NCBI GenBank assembly: GCA_016713665.1
Contig: JADJOR010000009.1
Coordinates: forward strand, 248,001 to 312,000
From: Deltaproteobacteria bacterium
GTDB lineage: Bacteria > Myxococcota_A > UBA9160 > UBA4427
Direction of reading: 5' to 3'
DNA length: 64,000 nucleotides
This document shows, one piece after another, positions 35,296-44,099 of the stretch. Under the pieces are notes generated by a model. It made no database searches. It had not been told where the DNA came from and worked only from the letters and a program-made list of their open reading frames with translations. Each line of letters opens with the position of its first letter. Positions within the stretch are counted from its first letter, which is position 1. A program made the position numbers and the translations under genes.

Positions 35296-36153
35296 TTGGC
35301 GCACGACACGACGAACGAAGCCCGGCGATCGCGCTGTCCCGAGGACGTGCTCGGCTGGATTCCGTGGTATGCCGACGGCGGGCTCACGGCGCGGGAGAAG
35401 GGGGCGGTCGAGGCCCACGCCGCGCTGTGCGGCGATTGTCGCGCCGAGATCGACATCGTCTCCGGGGCGCCCTGGGCCGTCGAGGGGATCGAGCTGCCCG
35501 ACGCGGATCGGCTCTTCGACGAGATCACGGCGCGCATCGAGGCGGGGGATCGAGGGGAGACGGCGACGGTGATCCCGATCTCCCGGGGTCGCGCGCTCTC
35601 CGACGCCGACATGGCGCGGATCGAGCAGTGGGTCCGGGATCCGGAGTCCGAACGCGAGGCGGCCTCGCCCGCCGAGGCCGGTCCGCCCGTCCGCCCCCTG
35701 CACCGAAGGATCGGCACGAACGCGCTGCCGATCTGGGCGGCCGCGGCCGCGCTCGTGCTCTTCTTCGCCGGCGCCCTTTCCGGGACCTACTTCGCGGGGC
35801 CGCTCCTCGGCTTCGGCGGGGAGGATCGGGAGACGGCCGGAGAGGTCGACTATCAGCTCGCGAGCGCGGACCGGCTCGCGAGCACGGACTCGGCGACGGG
35901 CGCGAGTGGCGCGGCCCCGGCGATCGACGTCGTGTTCGGCGATGCGGTCTCGGTGCGCGAGGTCTCTCACGCGCTGCGCAACCTCGGCGTCGAGATCGTC
36001 TCGGGTCCGACGAAGCTCGGGGTCTACCGGCTTCGGCTCCTGCCCGCGGCGACGGAGGGCCGCGAGCCCACGGCGGCCGATGCCGCGGCGATCGCCGCGC
36101 GTCTGTCGGGGCCGGACACGCCGCTCGCGATCTTCGCGGAGCCCGTGCCGTGA
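35296..36153 (+). CDS. Zinc-binding transmembrane anti-sigma factor
   Basis: From the TTG at 35296, with GAGAGGAG eight bases upstream, this is a 285-residue single-span membrane protein. The N-terminal anti-sigma zinc motif is HAALCGDC (His41, Cys45, Cys48) with an additional Cys14. A transmembrane segment follows (IWAAAAALVLFFAGALSGTY), and the C-terminal domain is periplasmic, ending in a compact repeat-like region (VVFGDAVSVREVSHALRNL). It would hold the upstream sigma factor inactive at the membrane. It overlaps the protease gene by four bases (GTGA), which suggests that protease and anti-sigma levels are matched. Confidence 0.82.
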   Translation: MAHDTTNEARRSRCPEDVLGWIPWYADGGLTAREKGAVEAHAALCGDCRAEIDIVSGAPWAVEGIELPDADRLFDEITARIEAGDRGETATVIPISRGRALSDADMARIEQWVRDPESEREAASPAEAGPPVRPLHRRIGTNALPIWAAAAALVLFFAGALSGTYFAGPLLGFGGEDRETAGEVDYQLASADRLASTDSATGASGAAPAIDVVFGDAVSVREVSHALRNLGVEIVSGPTKLGVYRLRLLPAATEGREPTAADAAAIAARLSGPDTPLAIFAEPVP

Positions 36154-37655
36154 GGCGCCCGGACGGCGCCGTGCGCCGCGTGACCGGAGACGCCGCCCGC
36201 TCCGTCGGGTCGGCGTTTCTGAATTTCGGGCCGTCGACGGCGGTCCGCGGTCCGCGGTATGCCGCGCACGCCCCGACGCCCGCTGCGCGCCGGGCCACGG
36301 CCCTCGCCGCGATCGCCTTCGCGTTCACGGGCGCGTTTGCCGCGCTCGCGGTCGCCGAGGAGGCGCCGCCCTGCGGTCCCTTCGAGGCCGGCGAGACGCG
36401 CATCGTGCAGCTCGCGGCGGATCGCACGCTGCGTGATCCCGGGGTCCAGGCGACGGGGGCGGCCGACGGTTCGAGCGCACAGGGCTCGATCGTTCCGCTG
36501 CCGGGCTCTCTGGCCGAGGAGCCGGGGACGGCCGACGAAAGCGAGGCCCTGCTCGCCCTCCCGAAGAACGCCGCCGGCGGCATTCCGACGGATTTCGAGC
36601 TCGGCCCCGACGCGAAGATCGCCCAGTCGTTCTTCTCGCCCGTCATCTGCGCGACGGTCGCCCGGGTCACCGGCCCCCCCGGCTCGACCCTCGACGAGCT
36701 CGTCACCGTCGTCCCCGAGACGGGCCTCGTCGTCCCGAACGACGTCTACGCGAGCGCCGCCGCCGAGGTCGTGCCCGCGCCCGCCGCGCCGACGGTCGCC
36801 GATCCCTACGCTCCGCTTCAGTACGGCCTCGCGGTCTCCGGCGTGCGCGCGGCGCGGTCGCTCGGCGCGGGGGAGGGGGTCCGGATCGCGCTGCTCGATT
36901 CGGCGCCCGAGGTGGCCCACCGCGATCTCGCGCCGAGCCGCATCGAGGCCCTCGCGACCGATCCGAAGAACGCGTCGAAAAAGAAGCCCGCCGTCCACGG
37001 CACGCTGATGGCCGGCGTGATCGGCGCCGCCGAGGACAACGGCTTCGGCATCGCCGGACTCGCGCCCCGGGCGCGCATCGTCTCGATCCCCGTCTGTACG
37101 GCGAAGAGCGGCGCCGGCGGGCAGTGCACGATCTACGAGATGCTCCAGGGCTTCGATCGCGCCTACGACGCGAAGGCCGTGCTCGTGAACCTCTCGCTGT
37201 CGGGGCCGCCGAACCCGCTGCTCGAGCGGGGCGTCGCGCGTCTCGAGGCCCTGGGCCTCGTCGTCGTCGCCGCCGCCGGCAACGAGGGGCGCAGCGACAA
37301 GCGCTATCCCGCGGCGTATCCGAGCGTGATCGGGGTCGGCGCCGTCGATCGCGACGGCAAGCGCTTCGCGACGAGCAACCACGGGCGCTGGGTCGAGCTC
37401 TACGCGCCGGGGGTCGAGGTTCTGTCGACGGTGCCCGGCAACGCCTTCGCCTTCGGCAGCGGGACGAGCCTCGCCGCTGCCCACGTGACGGGCTCCCTCG
37501 CCGTCCTGACCGGGATCACCGGCGACGTCCGCCGCGCGCGCAGCGAGCTCTTCCGGACCGTGAATGCGCGCACGAGCGGCGGGCTGCCGTTGCTGCCCGC
37601 GGCCTGCGACGTGCTCGGCCGGGCCGGGCGCGCGTGCAAGGCGCCGAAGCGTTAG
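36150..37655 (+). CDS. Secreted subtilisin-like serine protease (S8)
   Basis: A 501-residue protein from the GTG at 36150. After an N-terminal hydrophobic export segment (ALAAIAFAFTGAFAALAVA) and a pro-region of about 190 residues comes the S8 catalytic domain: Asp250 in RIALLDSAPEVAHRDL, His283 in VHGTLMAGVIGA, the oxyanion Asn378 in AAAGNEGR and Ser440 in GSGTSLAAAHVTG. All catalytic residues are kept. It acts in the periplasm or outside the cell. Its coupling to the anti-sigma gene suggests that it could process the anti-sigma factor's periplasmic domain, although this is inference. Confidence 0.88.
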   Translation: MRRPDGAVRRVTGDAARSVGSAFLNFGPSTAVRGPRYAAHAPTPAARRATALAAIAFAFTGAFAALAVAEEAPPCGPFEAGETRIVQLAADRTLRDPGVQATGAADGSSAQGSIVPLPGSLAEEPGTADESEALLALPKNAAGGIPTDFELGPDAKIAQSFFSPVICATVARVTGPPGSTLDELVTVVPETGLVVPNDVYASAAAEVVPAPAAPTVADPYAPLQYGLAVSGVRAARSLGAGEGVRIALLDSAPEVAHRDLAPSRIEALATDPKNASKKKPAVHGTLMAGVIGAAEDNGFGIAGLAPRARIVSIPVCTAKSGAGGQCTIYEMLQGFDRAYDAKAVLVNLSLSGPPNPLLERGVARLEALGLVVVAAAGNEGRSDKRYPAAYPSVIGVGAVDRDGKRFATSNHGRWVELYAPGVEVLSTVPGNAFAFGSGTSLAAAHVTGSLAVLTGITGDVRRARSELFRTVNARTSGGLPLLPAACDVLGRAGRACKAPKR

Positions 37656-37671
37656 GTCCGCGCTCGGGCGC

Positions 37672-38274
37672 TCAGGCGCTCGCGACTCGCGCAGTCCCCT
37701 CCGCGAAATGCGGATGGCTCGCGCGCAGCTCCCGCAGACCGCGCAGGACGCGCATCTTGACCGCGGCCTCGCTCTGGCCGCAGCGCTCGCCGATCTCCTG
37801 ATAGGACAATCCGTCGAGCACCCGCAGCACGATGCAGTCCCGCGTGCGCGGATCGAGGGACGCGAAGGCCTCGGCGAGGGCGCCGCGCAGCAGCGGGTCG
37901 CCGTCGATCGCGGTCGTGGTCGGGCGCAGCGGGTCGCCGGTGAAGGCGTCGTGGCGGCGGACGCGGGCGGTGCGCCGTCGGAGCTCGATCCGGCAGGCGT
38001 TCAGCGTGATCACCGACAGCCAGTGGGCGAAGGGGCGGTCGGGGGTGAAGCGGTCGAGGAAGCGGTGGACGTTGGTGAACACGTCCTGGACGACGTCCTC
38101 GGCCTCGCTCTCGTCGCCGAGGATGCGGGCCGCGCGCCGGCGCAGGCGGGCGCCGTGGCGGGCCATCAGCTGGGCGAAGCATTGCCCCGCGTCCGGACCG
38201 CTCGATTTCAGGCGGCGGACGAGGTCGGCGTCGGGGTCGGCTGCGTAGAGTGAGTCGGCGTCTTCCATTTCCAT
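37672..38274 (-). CDS. Second ECF-family RNA polymerase sigma factor
   Basis: A 200-residue ECF sigma factor from the ATG at 38274 (MEMEDADSLYAADPDADLV). Region 2 has FAQLMARHGARLRRRAARIL and EAEDVVQDVFTNVHRFLDRF, and region 4 has LDPRTRDCIVLRVLDGLSYQ and SEAAVKMRVLRGLREL. The gene is convergent with the subtilase, 16 bp apart, so it is a separate unit. No anti-sigma gene is beside it. The open frame extends upstream to 38487 through a low-complexity Arg/Pro stretch that is not expected to be translated. Confidence 0.88.
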   Translation of the reverse strand: MEMEDADSLYAADPDADLVRRLKSSGPDAGQCFAQLMARHGARLRRRAARILGDESEAEDVVQDVFTNVHRFLDRFTPDRPFAHWLSVITLNACRIELRRRTARVRRHDAFTGDPLRPTTTAIDGDPLLRGALAEAFASLDPRTRDCIVLRVLDGLSYQEIGERCGQSEAAVKMRVLRGLRELRASHPHFAEGTARVASA

Positions 38275-38521
38275 CGGGCGATCTCCTCGAGCGGGTTCGC
38301 TGGATGGGTTTCTGCGGCGGGCGCGAGCGTGCCCGGTTTTTGCGGGAGGGCGCGCTCGGGGTCGTGACCGGCAGTCGCGGCGACGGAGCGGTCGAGGTCG
38401 CGGCCTCGGTCCGGGCCGCCGTCGAGGCCGTCCTGGGGTCGGCGCCGGGTTCGGCGTCGGATCGGGTCGCGCTGCGCCTCCGCGCACACAAGTGCTCGTG
38501 ATGATTGGATTTTTCTGACGA

Positions 38522-40282
38522 TCAGGGGGCTGCGGTCCGGGCCGCTCTCGGCGCGATCGAGGTCGGGTCCGAGGTCGGGTCCGGTTCCGGGTGGCGAGCC
38601 GGGTCGGGGCTCGGGATTGCGACGTCCGTGCTCGCTCGTTCGGTCTCGGTCGCGAGCGCCTCGAGATGGCGCTCGGCCCGCTCGACCCGCAGCCGATCCC
38701 CGCTCTTGCGCGCGAGGTCGAGGACGGCCTGCCAGCCGCGGATCGCCTCGTCGCGGCGGCCGGCGAGCTCGTAGGCGAGCGCGAGATTGTTGCGGGTCGA
38801 GATCGCGTTCGGGACCAGGCGCAGCGACGTCTGATAGGCGGCGATCGCCTCGTCCCAGCGCTCGAGCTCGCGGTACTGGTTGCCGAGGTTGTACCAGGCC
38901 ATGTGCATCCGACCCGCCGACGACTCGAGCGGGAGATGGACGAAGACGGCGAGCAGCGCGAGGGCGATCATCGTCGGCGCGAGCCAGCGCGCTTCGCGTC
39001 GACGCACGGCGTCCGCGATGCGCACGACGGCGAAGCCGGCGAAGGGCAGGAGGAGCACCATCGCCGGGATCCGGTAGCGCGCGAGCACGAAGAAGAGCAG
39101 CGACGACGCGAGATAGGCGAGCATCCCGCCGTAGAGGACGACGAGCTCGCGCCAGCGTGCGAGCGAGAGCAGGAGGCCCGTGAGCCCGAGCGGCGCGACC
39201 AGGCCGAGGGTCGCGAGCGGCAGCCGCAGGACCCACGAAGACGCCTGCGAGATCTCGAAGGAACGGATGTTCCAGACCTCGTAGGCGTTGAAGTGGAGGG
39301 CCAGCTTGCGCAGCTCGAGCGCGACCCAGCGCAGCGGGTCCTTCCGGACCTCGTCGACGCCGCGCGCCATCCAGTAGGCGGAGACCTCGGAGGGCCGCAG
39401 CGCGCGCCCCTCCGCGCGCTCGGCGGCGGCCTCGAACTGGCGCTGCATCTCGTCGGGGTTGTCGGCGCGGTGGCGGAAGCCGAGGTCGGGGACCTGCCAG
39501 GTCCCGTCCGCCGCGGGCTGGTTGCCCATGTAGAAGTTCGGGCCGCCCATCGAGTTCAGGAGCACGAAGTCCCCGCCGCTCGTCGCGTTGTGGAGCGTGA
39601 TCGGGAGGATGAACGCGAAGGTCCCGGCGAGGAAGCTCGTGGTAAAGCCCGCCCGGCGCGCGAGCGGCGCCGCGCCCGACGTCCCGAAGAGGATCCAGGG
39701 CGCCATCAGCAGCGCCCACGGCAGCGCCGTCTGCTGCACGAGCACCGCCATCCCGACGAGCGCCCCCGCCCCCGCGAAGCGCGCCGCCCCGGGCCGCCGC
39801 AGCGCCCGCACCAGCATCCAGGCGGCCCCGACGACCAGCGGAACCTTCAGGTTCACCGTCATCAGCGTCCCGCCGTAGAAGACGAGCATCGCATAACACG
39901 CGCAGAGCACGCCCGCGACCGCCGCCGCGCGCCGATCGAAGAGCTCGCGCGTCAGCCCGAAGACGAGCACGGGGGTCAACGCGCCGAGCCCGACCTGGAC
40001 CGCCTTCACCGCCGGCAGGCTCGCCCCGAAGATCGCGTAGATCGCGGCCATGAAGATCGGATAGCCGGGGCCCAGGTAGAGGACGCCGTCGATCAGGCCG
40101 TCGCCTTCGGCGAGGCGCCGCGCCCAGGCGTCATACTGCACGTCGTCGACGGTCGGGAGCGCGTAGTAGGGATCGTGGAGCGCGACCTCGCGGAAGTGCA
40201 GGGCCCGCAGCGCGAGCGCGAGCAGAAAGATCGCCCCCGCGACGAGCGCGTCGCGCCGCCGCGCCGCCGCGGCCTCAGACAT
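38522..40282 (-). CDS. GT-C membrane glycosyltransferase with C-terminal TPR domain
   Basis: A 586-residue protein with about ten membrane spans and a TPR tail. The GT39-like first loop has LPTVDDVQYDAWARRLAEGD with an acidic pair; LGPGYPIFMAAIYAIFG and LNSMGGPNFYMGNQPAADGT follow. The C-terminal part has TPR units (WYNLGNQYRELERWDEAIAA, RNNLALAYELAGRRDEAIRG) and then an Asp/Pro/Thr-rich tail. Related proteins transfer sugars from polyprenyl phosphate to periplasmic acceptors. Its start overlaps the stop of the hydrolase-MaoC gene by eight bases. Confidence 0.78.
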   Translation of the reverse strand: MSEAAAARRRDALVAGAIFLLALALRALHFREVALHDPYYALPTVDDVQYDAWARRLAEGDGLIDGVLYLGPGYPIFMAAIYAIFGASLPAVKAVQVGLGALTPVLVFGLTRELFDRRAAAVAGVLCACYAMLVFYGGTLMTVNLKVPLVVGAAWMLVRALRRPGAARFAGAGALVGMAVLVQQTALPWALLMAPWILFGTSGAAPLARRAGFTTSFLAGTFAFILPITLHNATSGGDFVLLNSMGGPNFYMGNQPAADGTWQVPDLGFRHRADNPDEMQRQFEAAAERAEGRALRPSEVSAYWMARGVDEVRKDPLRWVALELRKLALHFNAYEVWNIRSFEISQASSWVLRLPLATLGLVAPLGLTGLLLSLARWRELVVLYGGMLAYLASSLLFFVLARYRIPAMVLLLPFAGFAVVRIADAVRRREARWLAPTMIALALLAVFVHLPLESSAGRMHMAWYNLGNQYRELERWDEAIAAYQTSLRLVPNAISTRNNLALAYELAGRRDEAIRGWQAVLDLARKSGDRLRVERAERHLEALATETERASTDVAIPSPDPARHPEPDPTSDPTSIAPRAARTAAP

Positions 40283-41577
40283 CGGCCGTCCGGGCGTCCC
40301 GGACCTCGACCATCATGCGCGAGATCATCGAGAGGACGGGCTCGCCCTGCTGGTTCAGGACGGCGTGCTCCATCGTGATGATCCCGCGGTCGGGGCGCTT
40401 CGCCGAAATGCGGCGATCGACGACGAGCATCCGGAGCGAGAGGACGTCCCCCGGTCGCACCGGCTTCGAGAGGTCCATCTTCTCGACGCCGAGGCCGGCG
40501 ACCAGCGCCGGGCGGTCGGGCATCTGGTTGCCCAGCGCGGTGCGGATGGCGAAGGTCAGACAGCCGGGGGCGACGAGGCCGCCGAAATGGCTCTTCGCCG
40601 CCGCCTCCTTGTCGTTGTGGATGGGCTGCTTGTCGAAGCGCCGCCCGAACTCGAGGATCTCCGCCTCCGTGACGGGGTAGGCGCCGCCCTTCATCTCGAG
40701 ACCGACGGTGTAGTCCTCGAAGTAGAGCTTGCGGGGGGCCGGCGAGGTCGCGGAGGCGGTCGTCGGCAATTTCGTCGATGTCGTCGCGGTCGTCGCGGTC
40801 GTCGTCGATGACGCCGTCGCGTCGATCGACGCGAAGGGCTCGGCGAAGAGCTCGGCCAGGAAGTCGCCGAGCGCCTGCCAGGAGCGGCGATCGGCCTTCG
40901 CGTCGTAGAGCGCGCCGATCTCGGGCTGGTTCGCGGAGGGCTTCGTGAACCCGTGCACCGTCCCGCCGTAGGCGACGAGCTGCCAGTCGGCCCGCCGCTC
41001 GCTCATCTCCCGGGCGAAGGCCGGCACCGTCTCGACGGGCACGAAGGGATCGTCCCAGCCGTGGAGCACGAGCACCCGCGGCTCGATCGCGCGGCCCGGC
41101 TCGGCGAGCTTCGCCTCGGCCGGAGGCGGCGTCAGGATCCCGTGGAAGCTCGCGACGCCGCGGACCGGCGCGTTCGCCCGCGCGAGGTCGAGGACGCACA
41201 GCCCGCCGAAGCAGTAGCCGATCGCCGCGAGTGCTCCGCCGTCGATCTCGGGCTGGGCGGCCGCCGCCGCGAGTCCGGCGCGGAGCCTTCGCTGGAGCGC
41301 CGCGCGATCGTTCTGGAAGGGCGTCATCAGGGCGAGGCTCTCGTCGAAGCTCCGGCCGTGGACGCCCTTGCCGTAGACGTCGAGGACGAAGCCCGCGTAG
41401 CCGAGACCCGCCAGCGCCGCGGCGCGGCCGTCTTCGAAATGCTCGAGGCTCTTCATGGCGTCGTGGACGATCACGACGCAGGGTCGCGGCCCCGTCCAGG
41501 CGTCGTCCCAGGCGAGCTCGCCTTGAGAGCGCGACGCCTCCCTCTTCGTATTCGATCGTTCGGATCCGGACCGTCAT
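40275..41577 (-). pseudogene. Dienelactone hydrolase-MaoC fusion, one frameshift near the start
   Basis: Two domains in one reading frame: a dienelactone hydrolase (residues to about 240) with Cys nucleophile in AIGYCFGGLCVLD, Asp in LHGWDDPFVPV and His in GGTVHGFTKP; then a MaoC-type hot-dog domain (LYFEDYTVGLEMKG to the end) with FDKQPIHNDKEAAAKS. The linker is a Thr/Ala/Ser microsatellite made of GTCG-type repeats. The first 17 codons (MTVRIRTIEYEEGGVAL) lie in a different frame; removing one T at about 41526 joins them to QGELAWDDAWTGPRP. That shift is probably an error, so the gene is likely functional. A lost stop between two former genes cannot be excluded. Confidence 0.75.
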
Positions 41578-41653
41578 CCCGCGGCGCCTCCCGGCGGCGG
41601 ATCATCGCCGAATCCGTCGGCGCTCGCCGCGGGCGACGAGCCCCGCGAAGCGA

Positions 41654-42499
41654 TCAGGCCGACTCGCCCCCGACGCGCCGCAGATGGGGCGTCTCGCGCG
41701 GGTCGAGATCGTCGTCGTCGTCGATCGGATCGATCAGTGACAGGGTCGGCGTCTCGACGTCCTCCTCGTGCTCGCGGGTCACGACGAAGGCCTTCAGCCA
41801 GAGGAAGAAATGGCGCGCCGAGAGGGTCAGCTGGAGCTGGAGCCAGCGGACGCGGCGCAGGTCCCGGCCCTCGACGCGGGGCGCGAGGTTCGCGAGCAGC
41901 TCGAGGGCGAGCTCGCCCTGGCCCTGGGCCGAGTAGAGGCGGGCCAGGTCGAGGAGCACGAAGCCGTCCAACGGCTCGATCTCCCGCGCGCGGGTCAGCA
42001 GCGCGATCGCCTGGGCGCGGTGGCGCGCGTGGGTGAAGTGGGTCCGGCCGTCGAGCAGCGTCTCGAAGGCTTCGTCGTGGCGCTTCAGCTTGACCAGCAG
42101 GTCGGCGCAGAGTCTCCACGCCTCGAACTCGCCGGGGACGTAGCGGCAGGCCTCGCGATACACCGCGAGACACTCGAAGTACTGCTTGTCGCGCGCGTGC
42201 TCGAGGGCGACGCGGCGGTAGAGCTGCCAGGACTCGAAGAACTCGCCGTCGACGGCGAGCATCGGCGCGAGGCGGAGCGCCGCCTCGCGGTGGTTCGGGT
42301 TCTCGACGAGGAGCGTGCGATAGAGGCGGATCGCCTCGCGATGCTTGCCCTGGTTGCGGGCGCGGTTCGCATCGTTCCAGATCTGGTGTTCGCGGTCGCG
42401 GCTGCTCTGGTTCACGGACGTCGACAACTCACTTCTCCCGAGCTCGTTCGAAGCTCTTGTCGGATCGGTGGTCCCGAAGCGTGAAGGAGTGACCGGCAT
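41654..42499 (-). CDS. TPR-repeat protein
   Basis: A 281-residue soluble protein with four or five TPR-like helical pairs: WNDANRARNQGKHREAIRLY, YFECLAVYREACRYVPGEFE, LLVKLKRHDEAFETLLDG and LLDLARLYSAQGQGELALEL. The N-terminus is polar, and the C-terminus ends in an acidic run (DPIDDDDDLDP). There is no signal peptide, membrane span or enzyme domain, so it is likely a cytoplasmic scaffold. The start is the ATG at 42499; a GTG just before it is an alternative. Partner proteins are unknown. Confidence 0.72.
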   Translation of the reverse strand: MPVTPSRFGTTDPTRASNELGRSELSTSVNQSSRDREHQIWNDANRARNQGKHREAIRLYRTLLVENPNHREAALRLAPMLAVDGEFFESWQLYRRVALEHARDKQYFECLAVYREACRYVPGEFEAWRLCADLLVKLKRHDEAFETLLDGRTHFTHARHRAQAIALLTRAREIEPLDGFVLLDLARLYSAQGQGELALELLANLAPRVEGRDLRRVRWLQLQLTLSARHFFLWLKAFVVTREHEEDVETPTLSLIDPIDDDDDLDPRETPHLRRVGGESA

Positions 42500-42616
42500 C
42501 ACGGGTGCAACCTCGCTGCCGGATCGGCAACCGCCGTTGCCATCGCGTCGGAATCGAAGCGCCCCGGTGATGGACGGATCGCACTCGATTCCGGCGGCGG
42601 ATGCGCGGGCTGTGCG

Positions 42617-44044
42617 TCAGCGATCGGCAAAGAACGAGAGTCGATGCTCGCGCAGCCAGGCGAAGGTCTCGTCGGTCGAGCGGCGCGGATCGCGGAACGG
42701 ATCGATGCGCAGGCGCGCCGCCCGGCTCGCGGCCGCGACGTTTCCGCTCTGCCGGTAGGCTGCGACCCAGGCGCGCTTCTTCTGCGCGAGCTGCGTCATG
42801 AAGCGCTCCTCCATCGGGTGCATCGGGAAGCTCGCGTGCACGATCGCGGCGATCGCGACGGCGCCGAGGGCGAGGCGCAGGGGCCTTCGCGCGAGCCCGC
42901 AGACGGCGAAGTAGAGCCCCAGGAAGGCGGGGGCGACCAGGGGCACGTAGCGCGAGGACTGGGCCCCCGAGAGCCCGAACTGGATCCGGCCCACCGCGGT
43001 CGCGGCGCAGTAGAGGAGGGTGAAGGCCGTCAGCAGGAGCACGACGGCCGGGGTTGCGGCGTCGACCTCGGCGACCGCTCGGCCGCCCGGCCCGGGCACG
43101 AATTCGTCGGGTCCCGGGCGGCGCCACCCGAGGAGCCGGGCGAGCGACGCGACGCCGACGACGAGCGCGGCGAGGGCGACGCCGCCGCCGACGCCGAAGG
43201 CGAGCGCGCTGGGATCCTTCAGGCCGAGGACGTTCGAGAACATGAAGGCGACGTAGCGCGGGTAGCTCGACAGGGTCGGTGTGCGGACGACGGCGTCGAG
43301 GCCGTTGCGCCCCGTGTAGTCGATCAGGAAGACGCCGATCCACGCGAGGCAGAGGACCGCGCCGGCGAGGGCGATCGCCGCCTCCCGGCGGAGACCGGCG
43401 CGGTGGTCCTGCCACGCGGCGAGTGCGAGCAGGCCGGGGAGGATCGCACCGGCGAAGATCGCGAAGCCGGTATGGACCAGCACGAAGTCGAGGGCGGCGA
43501 GGCTCGCATAACGCGTCGCGCGGTCGCGGATCAGGAGCGCGTGGCAGGCGAGCAGGAGGAGCACGATCGGGCCGGCGCAGTGGGAGGCGTTCGGCGCGTG
43601 GAGGAAGATCCCGTACTGCGCGGGGGTGAGGAGCAGCAGCGGGATCGCGACGTCGGTCGCCTCGAAGGGGCCGAAGAGGCGTCGGCGCAGGGCGAGAGCG
43701 AGGCCCGTTGCGACGAGGACGTAGGCGAAGACCTGGAACGCGTCGGCGCGGGCGTTCCAGTCGGTGAGCCGGGCGAGGAGCCAGGTTCCGAGGAAGGGCA
43801 GGCCCTGGCGATGGGGACCATGTTGCCAGCGGAAGAGATCCCAGGCGCTCGGGTCGTCGAGGAAGGCCTCGTAGAGCTCGATCTGGTCGTAGAAGAGCAG
43901 GTCGACGGCGTTCGCGTCGATCATCCGGTAGAGGCGGAAGGCGAGCCCGGCGGAAACGATCAGGACCAGGAGCAGGACCAGGAGCGTGATCCCGCGCCGA
44001 CCCTGCTGTGCGGAAATCGAGTCGGCGAGCGCGCGTTCGGACAT
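42617..44044 (-). CDS. Polytopic membrane protein, GT-C glycosyltransferase-like
   Basis: A 475-residue integral membrane protein with about ten spans, starting with a cytoplasmic N-terminus and TLLVLLLVLIVSAGLAFRLY. The first loop has LLFYDQIELYEAFLDDP, acidic as in GT-C enzymes, then FRWQHGPHRQGLPFLGTWLL. The C-terminal soluble part carries RFMTQLAQKKRAWVAAYRQS. Catalytic residues are not certain, so transferase activity is inferred from topology. The gene is divergent from the P450, with only 55 bp between the starts. Confidence 0.65.
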   Translation of the reverse strand: MSERALADSISAQQGRRGITLLVLLLVLIVSAGLAFRLYRMIDANAVDLLFYDQIELYEAFLDDPSAWDLFRWQHGPHRQGLPFLGTWLLARLTDWNARADAFQVFAYVLVATGLALALRRRLFGPFEATDVAIPLLLLTPAQYGIFLHAPNASHCAGPIVLLLLACHALLIRDRATRYASLAALDFVLVHTGFAIFAGAILPGLLALAAWQDHRAGLRREAAIALAGAVLCLAWIGVFLIDYTGRNGLDAVVRTPTLSSYPRYVAFMFSNVLGLKDPSALAFGVGGGVALAALVVGVASLARLLGWRRPGPDEFVPGPGGRAVAEVDAATPAVVLLLTAFTLLYCAATAVGRIQFGLSGAQSSRYVPLVAPAFLGLYFAVCGLARRPLRLALGAVAIAAIVHASFPMHPMEERFMTQLAQKKRAWVAAYRQSGNVAAASRAARLRIDPFRDPRRSTDETFAWLREHRLSFFADR

Positions 44045-44099
44045 CGGCGGAGGATCGCGCCGATCGCGCGGGCCCGCAAAGCAGGATACCGTCGCGAAA

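Noticed and set aside
40740..40830. GTCG-type repeat as a CRISPR or regulatory array
   Set aside because: The units are only a few bases, have no spacers and lie in a coding linker.
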